Shown here piece by piece: positions 1-13,200 of a DNA stretch of 64,000 bases. Each line of letters starts with the position of its first letter. The first letter of the stretch is position 1. Origin of the DNA: Anseranas semipalmata (Eukaryota > Chordata > Aves > Anseriformes > Anseranatidae). The notes beneath the pieces are model-generated. The model was not told where the DNA came from. It saw only the letters and a program-made list of their open reading frames with translations, and made no database searches. The DNA is taken from positions 233,812-297,811 of the forward strand of contig VXAA01004090.1 of NCBI GenBank assembly GCA_013399115.1, written 5' to 3'. Both the position numbers and the translations under genes were made by a program.

Positions 1-1516
1 TCCTCACGGTGGCACGGGGGTCCTGCAGCCGGTGTGGGTGGGAACAGCTGGGGCCAGCAGCAGACTGCCGCTACCCCTGTGGCATGGCTGGGATGGCGAG
101 CGTCATCCAGGGCCCTTACCTACTTAATTGCTCCATGTAGGGCTGGTCAGATCACCTCGGTGTGAAAATTATTCAGGGGGTTTTATAGCATTTTTCAAAT
201 AAACATGCAAGGCAGACTATTTTCATTACTTTCCCAGCCTCCTGTAAAATTTGTCAACAGAGTGCTTGGGGAACAAATTAACCCTGTGTGCCCGACTTGG
301 AGAGCTCTGCGACGAGATGTCTCCTGGCCGTCCCTGCCAGCAGAGCTGCAGGACGTAAGGGGTCCCTCTGCCCCTTCGTTAAAGCAAGAGCCAGGAGGAA
401 GACTGGCTCTGAGCAATGTGCTAGGTCAGGCATTCACAGCCTCCACGAGTCCCATGGCAGCTGTAGAAAAATATATCAACACCAGCAAGGCTAGGAGGAC
501 TAGATGCCTCCATGGGTAGCGAGCATCAGAAGACCCTTCCCACTGGGAACTCCCCTGGGATGGAGGTGAAACTCTTCCTGGCCGTCAAAGAGAGCATTTC
601 ATCTCGGTGTGTGTGCCATGGAGTGCCTGGTTTGTGGTGGGCGAGCTCATTGACGCGCTGGGAGGATGAATGCCCCGCTTCTGTGGGAGCTGCCAGGCAG
701 CAGCGTGGGGCCAGCTGGGACCTGAAAGGGTTCAAACATCCCCCAGCGCATCAGGGCAGCTCTTCTAACGCGACTGCTTAGAGCATTTGACATAATGTTG
801 AAAATGCCCATTAATTAGCACTGCCTATTTCTCTTTGTCCCTTCGGTGACAGAGACACAGTCTCAAGCCTCTTCCCTTTCATTTCTCCCCATTTCCTCTC
901 CCCAGAACTCTTTCTCTTTTGATGTGCTTTCACTGTTGCCAAAACCACCAACAGCGTTTCTCTACAGGGCTAAATGCGGGAAGAAAAGCTTGTGTGGTGG
1001 CCGCCGTCCTTGGCATGTGGAGAGATGCTCCAGAAGCCGCACAGATCCTGCTCGGTGCAGGAGTGGGAACTGGCCATCACCTCACCGGCTGCCTTTGGCT
1101 GAGGCTCTCAGACCAAAGACGAGCAGGAACAGGCAGACTGAAAGGAGAGCTGCTCTCAAAGGCTCTTGTTTCGGATATGTGCTTTTCTCTGCTGCGCTGA
1201 GTCAGCATCTGGCCTTGTGCTTTTGCTCTTCCCAGCCCAGCTAGGAGAGTGGAAGAACTGGAGTTCCCAAGTATTTAGTAGCTAATGTGGCTAAGTAACA
1301 AAAACAGCGATTCATGCATGTGTTTGTGAGCTTGAGCCCTCTGTTTGAATTGCTGCTATTTATGGGTGGTGGAACATTGTCTTCTGGGTGAAAATATTTG
1401 CAAACTGTCACATTATTTAAGCCTTAGTGATCATCTGTTCACACGTCCTTGCCATACAGGTGCTATTTTTTGTTGTTGCTCTTTTAGACTGATTTTCTGT
1501 TCTCCATTCAGAAAGG

Positions 1517-1537
1517 AACAACAACAACAACAACAAA
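1517..1537. repeat. (AAC)n microsatellite
   Basis: Seven consecutive AAC-type units followed by an A-rich, AAAC-like tail to about 1,570. Ordinary simple repeat. Confidence 0.9.
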
Positions 1538-4100
1538 AACAAACTCACAAACAAAACTAAACCCAAACCCAAATCAAAACTGTGTGCATTTCAGCTTCTA
1601 AATGGCACAGTGTAGAGAACAAACTGGAAATAACCCTCAGATAGTTCTTATCCCCAAAATCATTGAAGAGAGTTTCATTGGTAGGTGCTCTGGAGCAGCA
1701 AATAGTCTCAAAGACGTTGGGGTCACTCTACCAGCAAGCTGAAAAGGCCGTGCCCTTACAAATAACTGCTCACAGAGGAGACAGCTGCTCCTGTGGGAAT
1801 TCCCAGCATATCAGACCCCAATCTTTTCCAGTAGTGAGATGCTCCAGTAAGCAAATCTGATGTTTCTGTCATGACTGACATCCTTTCCTTCTCCGTAAGC
1901 ATCTAACCCCACCTCTGATGTAACCCAGTCATCGTACTTTTTGGATTACTTGGTTTAAAAAAATAAAAAAAAGAATATTGAGCTGTATCAACTTTAAATG
2001 TGTTTTCCATTAAAGCTGCTTGGCACAGTGATTTCCCTTCTGTCTCCCCCTTTGGTGCATTGCCTTACGCTTTATCCACATTTAGGTTCAGGACGGCGAG
2101 ACGTCTGAGCCCAAGTGGTTTGGGAGTATACAGGGCTAATAGAAACACCTCTGGACAATGGCTCTATATTTAAAAATTAGCTATATACACTATGTGCACA
2201 GGATAGTAATGGAGTCTTTGGCCACACAAATGAATATAGTCACATATGTTCTAATAGCAGAATAGCACATTCTGTTATTAGTCGGTTCCTTGATATCTCT
2301 GCGATGCATCCCACTCGGGCTGCATGGGAGCTGCAGCTTGTGTCAGAGAGGGCACAGACCTCAGCCAGATGGACCACAAACCCCTGGGATGGATGGCGTA
2401 GACACAGGCCTCTGAAGGAAGAGCAGATTTGTTCCGATTTCTTCCAACGTCACCAAAGTATTCTTGTCATCGGTTGACATGGATGTTACGGTCAGGGTGG
2501 GAAAAGAAATAATCAGATTTATTGAATCCTTTTGTCTCCTCTGAGTTTACAGTTGGGCTTTTGTTCTTGTCTCTCTCATTGGTATTTCCTTGGCAGCTCA
2601 TGAGGGATTTCTTTTTTTGAATGATCGAGCTTGTTTTGTGCCAAAGGAGAAAGGAGAGACAACCACTCTCCAAAGCTCAGGAAATGTGACATCACCCAAA
2701 ATGCAGACCCAGCTTTTTGGCGGCCAGGTGGTAAAATGAAATATTCTCAGCCGTCTCAGCATCTCCACTGCAAGGAAATTAGAAGCAGAAACTTGGGATG
2801 ACAGCCCTTGGCAGCTCTATTCAACTTGGGGTTGGGACGCTAAAAATACCAGCTTGGCAAGACTGCTAGAGAGAATAATAAAAAGGCCTAAATTTTGCCA
2901 GAATTGTGGATTTCTTCTCCACTGCCGAGCAGAAGCTGTGAGTGGTGACTCACACTTCGCTTGACACAGTCTGGCACTTTGGTAGCTCGTCAGCCCGGGA
3001 ATCACAGAGCTCCCATTATCCCAGCCAAGCCGAGCTGCATCTCGGCAGGGCTGGCGTGGAAACAGGGGAAGCTGGCAGATAACGGGCATTTTCCTCTGCA
3101 TCCAGACAGGCTTCAGAGCATGGGACCTAACATACATCTAACAGCCCGGGTCGCAGTTAGGCTAATTTTTGGAGGAGCATGTTTCCGTTTAAGCAGCGAG
3201 CGCAGGCACTGGGTTTTCGACAGAGCTTAACACTTTAGGAAACCAAAATGTGGCCAGAAGTCTTGCAGCGGGACAGCCGGGTGCTGGCTTTTTGGAAGGA
3301 AGAACTTTGTCCCCAAAAGGTCTATCGCTCCTCGGCCCCTGCACGGGTAGGAAGAACAATTTGTGCCACTGCAGGATTTGACAGGTGATGTTTTATGGCC
3401 TGGGTGCATGCAGGGAGGTCAGGCTGAGAAAGCCACCAGTTCTGGTCTGAAAATCTTTTCCCTTGTGCGTTTCTCATGTCTAAATGTTCTGATCAGCTCG
3501 ACACAAGCTGTTTATCTTAGGAGGGGATTTGGCAGGTTTATGTTGCTGTTTGGTACCTGCAATGTGCATAACAGGAAGGCAGGCAGTTCCCCAAACCAAA
3601 GCAGGACAGCACAGAGTCCCCCAGTTGGAGATTTATTCCAGACAGACACCAAAGCTGCCCAAGTAACACCATGTGCCTGGTCCTTCACAACAGGGACAGC
3701 ACAGATGGCCAAACACACATCCCATATACGTGGTATAATTCTGTCATAACCTCTGGAGATTATAAGCCCATCTCCTGGGAGCTGTTCCTAGGAGAGATTT
3801 CAACTGCAACACCTGAAAGAGCCTTCATTACCTCTTAGCAGTGATATTAATATATCCCTTCCCCGCAGAACAAGGGTAACCTTCAGCTGGGAACCCAAAC
3901 TGCTACAGAAATAAGGAAGGATCCATAAGCAGGTTGGCATTACCCAACCCGTTCTCCAGGCTGCATGCCACCTGGAAAGAGTGGATGGTCCTGGGAGGGA
4001 GGGATGGACTCAGGCAGCCCTGACTGCAGTACCATAACCAACCCCATGCAGCACAGCAAGTCTGCCATAGATCCCCTGTAGTATCACACCTGTACAGTGG

Positions 4101-4126
4101 ATATATATATTTATATGTATATTTGG
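4101..4126. repeat. AT-rich simple repeat
   Basis: Alternating AT/TA dinucleotides, slightly degenerate. A similar TATATAT-type stretch occurs at about 15,443-15,484. Confidence 0.7.
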
Positions 4127-4839
4127 TAATGGAGCTGTAGCAGCATCACAAAACCAGGGCAGAACAGTTCATCTCTAGCTTCACAGCTGCTTTTTGATGT
4201 AGGACTGGCTTGGGTACTGCTACACTGCACCCTTTTGGGCAGTTTTGCTGCGTCCTGTGAATGTGTCAGCATGTGGGATTTGTGGGAAGGTGGAAGGAGC
4301 AGCCCCTGGTCCTTGCTGGTGAGCTTTACCCCATTGTCACAACTGCAGCATCCTTCCCTGAGCTGCCCAGGCATGGTCTCCTCTGCTCTTCTAGCCTTTT
4401 TTGGTTATTTTTATTTGATCTGCAGAGTATTTCAACTTTTTTTGTCAGGTGTATCTGTGATATTTTTCTTTAGGACAAACCTGGGGGTGACTGTTTCTGT
4501 TCATTTTTAGATGAGAGCCTGTATGAAAATGGTCCTCTCCTCCACCCCAGGGCCAAGTTCAGCAGTGGAGGAAAGCGCTGAGAAAAAAGCAGAGAGGGAA
4601 AATAAAAAGCCTGGCTCTTAGCTCCCACACATGCAAGAGGACCCGAGAACCAGGTAGAGCCTTCTCCTGTCGAGTCCTTAAAAGCTTCATTGTGACGCCT
4701 TTGCAAGAACATATTTATTTTGTTTCCTGAGCCGTATGAGCAGGGCATTGTATCTGCTGCATTAAGGCAGCTCTGTGCTGCTCGGAGAACTATGAAATCC
4801 CTCCTCTGTCAGGCTGATGTGAAAGGATCCCATTCATCT

Positions 4840-5310
4840 GGGCACTCCCGCCCGGTGGGGTCTGCTTAGCATTCATCCCCGAGCGCGACCGAGCTCCTGC
4901 TGCTGTCTCTGGCCCATGCCGCTCCTCTCCCACATCCCCCCTGCCCCGCATGTGCCGGCAGCCAAGAGAAGAGAATAGGGAACCTCGCTCACGGGCTGCT
5001 CGGCACTCATCGGCATTCAGCGGGCGCTTTGCCCCAGTACCCTACTTCACGCCAACAAAGGCTCTTGGCCCCACTGCGTGCCAGCGACGTGCCGAGCAGC
5101 AGATCCAAGGGCCGGGGAGCTGCGGGAGAGCAGCCACCGGTGACGACGTGTGAATCGGCATCATCCGCGGCACGGGCACGGCCGGAGCAAGCGGGGAGCG
5201 AGAACAAGTGCGCGCAGGTGTGCCTGTGCACGCACCGAGGTTGGCACGCGGAGGGGGACGCGGTGTGTGGGAGCCAGAGGAGACACGAGGGGATGGAAAT
5301 CGGCTTGGGG
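4840..5310. promoter_or_regulatory. Isolated CpG-rich patch
   Basis: A hand count gives roughly 45 CpG dinucleotides in about 470 bases, against very few in the kilobases on either side. Vertebrate CpG islands usually mark promoters or regulatory elements. No splice donor or coding exon is obvious on either strand, so a transcript cannot be named. By synteny it could belong to the 5' side of ACAN, but nothing in the sequence proves that. Confidence 0.45.
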
Positions 5311-7257
5311 TTGCAGATGTGTGGGAGAGATCAAGGGCTTGGCCAGTTTCCGCTTTCTTCTCCTGTGTTTGCTTTAATGGTGACCGACCGTTGGGTTTTT
5401 GTTCATAGTTTGGATTCCTGATGCGAAGCCAGATACTATTTATTTGCTCTAATTTTTCTTCTCTAACATCTGTCTAGGGTCTGACCTTTTTTTCTTTCCA
5501 ACTACTGGTTAGAGGCAGTGTTAGGGGAAAATTGATAGGACAGCTCTTGAGAATTATGCATTGTCCAAGCCAGACACAAAGCAATGTTTCCTTCCTTGCT
5601 TAAATCCTGTCCAGATGAGATTGGACCCGTGCCTGAGCATCTGTGCTCAACAAAGCTCCCAAATCACTTGTACCTCGGAGATAAGGACAGCCCTAAATCA
5701 GCCCAGATCACAGAGTATGGGGGGCTGAAAGAGCAGCCGGTGCTTGGGGTGGTTTCTCCAGCTGAGCATGGCCGTTTCTGCCTATACATGAATTTCCAGC
5801 CTGGTGAAGTGAAACCTGGCATTGAAATATGGGTTGGTGAGCGCAGGCTAGACCTTGAGGCTTCAGGCTCTGTTTCCAGCAGTGATGGAGGGAGGCGGAG
5901 GCCTGAATTAGGGTCAGGAGCCAGTGTCTCACCCTCCTGGGTCCTCCTGCACCTCCCAGGTCCTGACTGGGGCTGGCTGGGGCATAGAAGGTCCTCCAGG
6001 GGGGTGTTGTGCCTGTATGTGTGGCCCTAGCAGCAGAAGGAAGTATGCAAAATCTCCTTGGGAAACGAAGAGCGTAGAGACAGCGGAGGAAACCAGCCAA
6101 ACCTCACAGTGTGTGGCCACATCGGACCTCAGCTTTGCCCATCAATAACACCATTTATTGTTTTTAGAGGGAAAAATATACCTTTGTGAAAACAGCATTT
6201 CCCAAGCTGCCTGCTTCTTTGGGGAGGGAGAGAAAGGGGTCTCTGCTTGGCTGGAAGGCACCGCTTTGCTGCCTCTGGGCCCCTCCAGAGGCATCGCATT
6301 TCAGTCAAGTTGTCATTTCTGGTTACACTTCCAGCGCTTTCTATTAACGACAGACAAGGAACAAGTGCCCCTTTCTTTCCAGCCCTCTGACAGACGTGTT
6401 GGAAAGAAGGGACTGATGAAAGACATCGCATCGTGCCCTCCTGCTGCAATGTCCCGCAAGAGCGCCCGTGCAGCCGGGGAGCAACTTCAGCTCCATCTTG
6501 ATAACTGAGCGCTGACCTCACTGGAGACATGACGTAATCACCACGCCTGTGAGAGAAAGCCCTGGAGACCGGCTGCTTAAAACACTGCTTCCTTATGCCT
6601 GGAACAACACTTCCAGTCTTCCAGCCTTGAGAAGCTCCTGTCTGTCCCCAGCCCAGACTGTGGGACGCTGCTCGGGGCCTACCAGAGGCTGCGGGATCTG
6701 GGGAAGCAGAGCTGGGGTGGCAGCCCCAGGCCACCCCAGCGCCTCTGGGGACTTCTCCCTGGTGTCACTTGCAAGGAAACAGGCAGCTCAGTGGTGATTT
6801 TTTTTTTGGGGGGGGAGAAGAGGGAGCAGAGGAAATCTGTACATCCCGGAAGATTCCTGCAGGAAGAACAGGCCTTTGTCAAGTTATAGGAGATAGGGCA
6901 TTCTCATAGCAGCTCATTTCACGTGGAGTTTGCTAAAGAGAAGCCACCTCTTGCTAACAATTGGTTTTCCTGTGAAATTCCTTCCCTAATGCGTGCAGTG
7001 TGGGGGCGGAAGGGGTGTTATGGTCCCTGCAGTGCCTCATCCATCAGGGCTGGGGCTCTGCCGCCCTTTCTGTGGCTCAGGTGGGCTCACCAGCTCCAGA
7101 AGGACAGGGCCAGGCCTCTGCATGTTCTGCCTATCGGCCAGGATGGGCCAGGCAAGCCTTCCTACACGTGTGGCAGGGAGCTATGTGTGCAAACGATGTC
7201 AGCTTTAATTCCCGAGTGTAATTTGTGTCTGAAGTGCTGGCAACCCTGCTTCTAAAC

Positions 7258-7292
7258 CCTGTCAGGATCCTGTCAGATCCCTGTCAGATCCG
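7258..7292. repeat. Short tandem repeat, three copies
   Basis: Three consecutive copies of a unit reading CCTGTCAGATCC with small differences. Too short to classify further. Confidence 0.7.
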
Positions 7293-10200
7293 ACCGCACG
7301 CAAGTGGTACAGTTAGAAAAGAGGATTTAATAGTAACGGGCACAGAAACTGTGCTCAGTTCAGAAGGATGGGCTCAGAGCGAAGGGCCTGATGCAGTCCT
7401 CGTTGTCACATTTGGATCTTCGGGCTGAAGGCCAGCGGGATAAAAGAGTTTCTAGAGCACAGGCCTCTGGGTCTGTCAGCCAGCTCCAAGCCTATTGAAG
7501 AAGCAGTTGCTTCAGGTGGCTCGGGTGGGCCCTGGCGGGGAGCACCGTGCTGGGGTCTCACCGCCCAGCTAGCATCAGGTGCACGCAAATGCTGACCGGC
7601 ACTGGAAGGAGCAGACACCCATGGAGTTTCTTCAGTCACTGTATGATTCACGCTTTGGCAAGTGTGAATCCATCCTGCCTTGCGTGCTCTGGGACGGCCT
7701 GTCATCCCTTGTCATCACAAGAAGACTGGGCCCGGAGGCAGACCAGCTCAGAAGGGGACTTAGAGACAGAAAAGCTTTGATGAGACAAAAAAAAAAAAAG
7801 CATCCAAATGACTCTTTTCTCAGTAATTTCTGCTAATTATGAAGCCATTGACTTCTATTCCCAAAGCCTCCCCCTGTGAGGGAACTTAATCACTGATGAC
7901 AATTTTTTGGCATATTCGGAGTTGTCACTGACAAGAACACATACCAGACACCTCCACCCAACAGCAATATCTGCCTTGACAAAATGAAGTCTCCACGTTA
8001 CTTTCAGTGCCATCACTCATTTCGTCAAATTCTCTTCTGCCTTTACTCTGTTAGCCACACCATGATGTTAGTCTAAGGTAGCTATGGATGTGTCCCAATT
8101 GTTTACAGAGACATCTTTTTAGCAAACAATACAAACATCATCTCCTTTCCAAAGTCACTTTGTTGTTTACAACATCATCAGGAGGAACAGGGGAGAACCC
8201 ATTTGTGGGCTGTGTTAGACTAATTAGAGATACAGATTCATAAACTCCTTGATTTTGTTTGAGGAGCCTCCCAAATCCTGTTGACACTGCTGGTTTGGAT
8301 GTGGAGATTCTGCAGACAAATTTCAGCCCCAAGGAAAAAGCAGGCAAGAACCAGCATTGTCATCCGGGAGAAAGAAAGAACCATTTGCCAAGGGGCTGGG
8401 AACTCAGGGTGAGCTGTGCGAACGGGGGACCAGTGCTGTGAACCGCACACAACAGCAGTTTCACTCCAGATTTGCCATTCTCAGAGCATTCATTGCATGG
8501 GTTGTTAATGCCCATTTTCCATCTGACCAAGACTTTCCATGGGCCCACCTGCACCGAATCCAACTGCATTGGAGAAGAGATTGCTTGACACTGGCTATGG
8601 ACTTCTTGGGTCAGCAAATAAAATTGCCTGAATTAAGCAGACTCGCACAAACTACTCACCAGTAGATCACGCGACAGCCCAGAAGGCAGATGTGCTGAAA
8701 CCACCATTTACCTGTGTCTCAGAGGCTGCTGTAGTGGAAGCTATAGACAAAAACACACCTTGATGAAGGCAGGCACAACTGGAAGCTTCTTCTAAGTGTC
8801 ACAGCCAGATGTGAGAGCAGTCCTGGCAGTGAGCAGAGGCTGCCGGTCTGAACTCACACTGCATCCCAAGGCACTGGCTAAGCCCCTTCCTTTTCCAGAC
8901 AGAGCTCTAATTGCCGATGCTTGGCAGCCACTCCGTCATGAGCAATAAGGGAAATTCATATTTTGTGTTTTAAATGTGTTTATTAGCCAAGAAGTTATCA
9001 CCTGAAAGTGGACGTTAGGGCATGTCCAGAAACCTCTTTCCCTAAGGTTCCCACCAACAATGTGGGTACTGTAACATCTCGTGGCCGTTTGGTACCAGCT
9101 CCACGGCTGCTAAATCTATGCAGAAGCCTAACGAAATCCAAGGACCTTTTTTAATGTCACAAAGTAACTTTTTGAATGGCTAACTCAGAAGGAAAGTTTT
9201 CTGAGAAACTTTACGGTCACTGGAGGAAATTTGTGAGTTGCAATGTGTGGCTATTTGATGACGGAGAGCACGTAAATCGATCTCTCGGGACGAAGCTGGC
9301 ACGCCTGCTCTCTTTATGCTCATGACCCGGTGCAAATTCACGCTCTGGTCTTGCAGTGTGAATATCCCACTCATCTGACTTCTCCACACCCCCAGTTAAT
9401 TACAACTCTGCGTTTCCTTAAAGAACCCCAGGCGCAAACATACAGATTAGGGGCGGTTACAGGAATAGGCTGGTTGGCTTGCAGAGCTAAAAGGTTATTG
9501 TTGCTTCCACGGAGGCTTTATACAGTGTGCATGTGTGTGTGCATACATATATTTATATTTCAATTATATTTATGTTATTATTTCAATTACAACCATCCAT
9601 CTCTTCATAATGCCTGATTTCATTCTGCACCGGATTAAGCCCTGGTTGAGTGCCAGCTCTGAAATGGCATGAATGAGTCCTCAGAGCGCAGGGAACCTTT
9701 CATCATGAAGGTCTTGAAATAAATGTCACCACTGCTCTCATCTCTTTCTCTGAAACCCTCTTTTGCCCCATCCCTCCTTCCTGCTCGCTGAGGACACTAT
9801 GGCACTGTATTGACCTGTGAAGAAAGTGGCTCTTCTTGAGAATCATACGTGCCCTTCTGTTGGAGGGAGGCTGGGAGCCGCGGACTGTGTGTGCTCCACT
9901 GTCCCTTGGGATGCTGTGACAAGGGTCTTGTCTTCACTGCCCAAATAAAAGTAACTGAAACCCATTATGCTCTTCAGCTCAGGTGCAGAAGTGAAGACGA
10001 GGCGTTTTGGTTTTATTGGAAGGCAAATTTACCTGAGCCAACCTTTGGCATCGGTCACATCTTACTTGCCCTGGGGTAAACGCATGCCTGTATTGCTAGA
10101 AAAGGCAAGATCAGTGACTGCCAGGTTCATCCTCGCCCCGTCACACAATGCAGCCAGACAGGGCGATACCTGGTCTCAGAGATATAAGCAACATCATATC

Positions 10201-13200
10201 TCGAAGCCATAAACACCTCAATAGCCCTTGGGGAGGTTTTCAGCTGACACAATAGGATCTTGCTGGGGGCAGGAGCTGGGGGTGTCACAACCTAATGCTT
10301 TGCCATCTCATTTTGGGGCATTTTGTATTCTAGCGTGATACTTAGGAGCAAGGGACACATCATCTCTTGAATGGCAGGATGCACAAAATGAGGATGGTGT
10401 GAATCATCATGTGGAAAACCACATCTGAACAATAGTCAAATTCCTCAGAATTCATATCTTTGGAGCTTTCAGATACATCCATGCCAGAAGTAGGAAGTAC
10501 AGTTCAAAATGAGACAGTTCGAAGTCTGTTTTCTGAGGGACTAGTAACCATTTCACAGCTTCCGTCATTCTCACATGCTACAGCTATTGCCTCAGTAAAT
10601 ATATCAACACTGAAGCATAAACTCCTTTAATGCTAAGGAAATACCCCAAACACCAACAAATGGATGAGCTCTAGTGAGTGCTGGTGGGATAAATCCCAGG
10701 CTCCTGCGGGCTCTGATGATTCAGGCTTTGCATTCTCATGGTTTATGATTCCACCAGATTTCCTTGATGCAATTATTTTCTTGCGACTCTGCAGTCTACA
10801 AATTCTAAATATAATGTTGCACATAAAATAATACCTTCATTCCTGAAACAGTCACTTGCCTAAAGCCCTGCCAAACAGACGCTTTTTATATTTCATTAGT
10901 CATGAGCTGTGGCTGACAACAAGTTCCTCTTTGGAGACCCCTCCCAGAAATCTTGTGGAAAAGTCCTTTCTTTTTTATTTAAATAATTCCAGGCTAGCTG
11001 AGTGTATCAGGCAGGAAAACATTAACATTTTCCAGAAGTGGCTGATGTCTCATGCACCCTTTAACAGTTGTTGCTGGTCCTTTAACAGATGTGTGGGAGG
11101 GATGCAAGTGACTGAGAGCAGGGAAGTGGTGTCATTGCTCAACACCAATAAAGACACATGGAGCCAAGCTTTGGAAATAGCTTTTATAGCCTAGGATGTG
11201 TGAGCGAACCAAGAGACTCTCTGTGCCAGTTAGTGCTGAATATGAGGTTCAGGTTCCCACCATTTTCAGGGCTCAGGTGCCGAGCAAGGTGAAGGTTGTA
11301 AAAAGCTCCCAGTGCCAAAATAGCCCTTCCAAGCTCCTGCAGCCAGGGGCGGATGGAGCATGCAGCACCGAGCGGTGGGAGATCAGAGCCGTGGGTATCC
11401 GTGTCGGTCAGTGCCACGTTCATCTTCACCTCCTGGCTTCCCCTGTTCCTGGTCAGAACCAGGTACCTATGTGCAAGGCAAAGGAAGCCAGCTTGGAGGA
11501 CATCCTTCCTTCACAAGGAAGAGCAAGCCTCTTCCCCTTTCCCATTCCCAGAAAGGGACAAGAACAGCAGCCCTTAGAGCAACATTCCTTGGCACCTTGG
11601 GCGCTATGTGAACACAAGGTGTTCTCTGCCTCCCCACCGCTGAGCACCAACCCAATGTCTTCCAGCAGCTGAAGGTGAAGAAAGTGGGATCTGGGGGCAA
11701 CCAGACAGCAGCACTGTGCAACAGGGTGTCTGCTGCAAAGCAGGCTGGGATTCAGTCCTTTTTTCAAGCGTCGTTCGGACGGGGAGGAGAAGGGAGAGGA
11801 GGTGCAGGGTGTGGTGCCGCACCGCAGCTTTCCTAGTGGCAAAGCCAGTTGGAGTTCGCATCTTGCCAGCCTCCAGCTCCACGTTCCTCTCTGCTGCGAG
11901 GCAGCTGGCCACCCCACTCCATTGTGCCAACTCGGCCTAACTGGGTCAGGGATCTGAGCTTTAAAAAAGCCCTCAAAAAGACACACAAGTTTGCTTACGA
12001 ACCTCGATCATTTCATTGATTTTAAGCACAGAAGAGGTGCTCGTCAACAGGAGTTTATATGAGGGAGAGGAAAAAAAGAGGAAGCAGAACCTCTTGTATC
12101 TGTTTTTCCACCAAAGAAACCATACCTGTTTTCCACCAAGTCATTTATTCAAGCCAGGCAGGTAACTGCTGCCTGTATGTGGCAGTCAGCACGGACTCTG
12201 GAGGGCTCGCACTACGTCCTGCAGACTGCTAACCAAGCAGGTACCTGCCTGTTGTCAGCAAACACACAGGCAGCACCAAACCTTCACCCTGCTGCTCTAA
12301 CTTGCCCCCCAGCTGCCCACAAGGCACAGCGGGGATGCCCACAAGAGCATGCAGAGCAAGCCGGTGCATCCCCCCGTTGGCACACCGCAGGGCCAGCTGG
12401 AAGGGATGCAGCTCCTGCGTGAGGTATGTCTGCACAGGGGCTGGTGGCTGATGGGATGCGCGGCCATCAAAACGGGGCTGGAGTTGCCATCGGCGTGGTT
12501 GTTCTCGAGGGACCTGTGGAGCCTATTACTACTTCTTGAACTCAAAAGCATGAGTGTTTTGGCCCCTCTCTCTGTGGCAACAGAGGCAGAGCAATGCTGT
12601 CTCCGCTTCACGTACTCCCTTGCTGTTTTCGTGAAGGGTTTCTCAGATCTGATCACCTGAATGATGGCTTGTAGCTAAGTCAAGCCTTTTCCACTCTCTG
12701 CATCTCCCGGATGAAATTCTTTCAAGAACAGCTTGTTCCTTTTTAGCCTCAATATTAGGATTATTAAATAAAACTTGGATCCAGCTCTCGAAACCTTCCC
12801 CCAAGATGCCATTTAATTAAAACAGTGGAAAGAAAAGACCAGTCTAAATGTTGTAACATTTTTAATTAGTGAAACCTTTATTTTATTTGCTAAAAAACAA
12901 GATTACCTCTAAGTCCATTAAAATGAGTCCTTCGTTGAAAGGCTTTGCAGTGTGTGTGAAAGGGAGATTTAAAGGATGTTAATGAGGGCTTAAATATGCT
13001 AAAATAATTGAATGATATTTTTAACGGAAGAACTTAAATAACCTTTTATTCCCATCACGCTGAGCATGTATGTTTGTGTGCTTATGCCTTTGAAGTTCAC
13101 TTGACCATACACCTGGATGGGCACACACCTGCCTTCATCCGGACCCACCCATTCATCCATCCCTGCTGCAATGGGGAACCACAGTCCTTCCCTGAATAAT

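Larger units (their letters stand above)
1..4839. other. Intergenic, no gene recognised
   Basis: All six frames are broken into short open frames, none resembling a known family. I see only simple-sequence stretches: an (AAC)n run at about 1,517-1,537, A-rich patches near 1,950-1,975 and an AT-rich run near 4,101-4,126. By the conserved order of this region (DET1, AEN, ISG20, ACAN) this side faces ACAN; that placement is inference. Confidence 0.6.
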
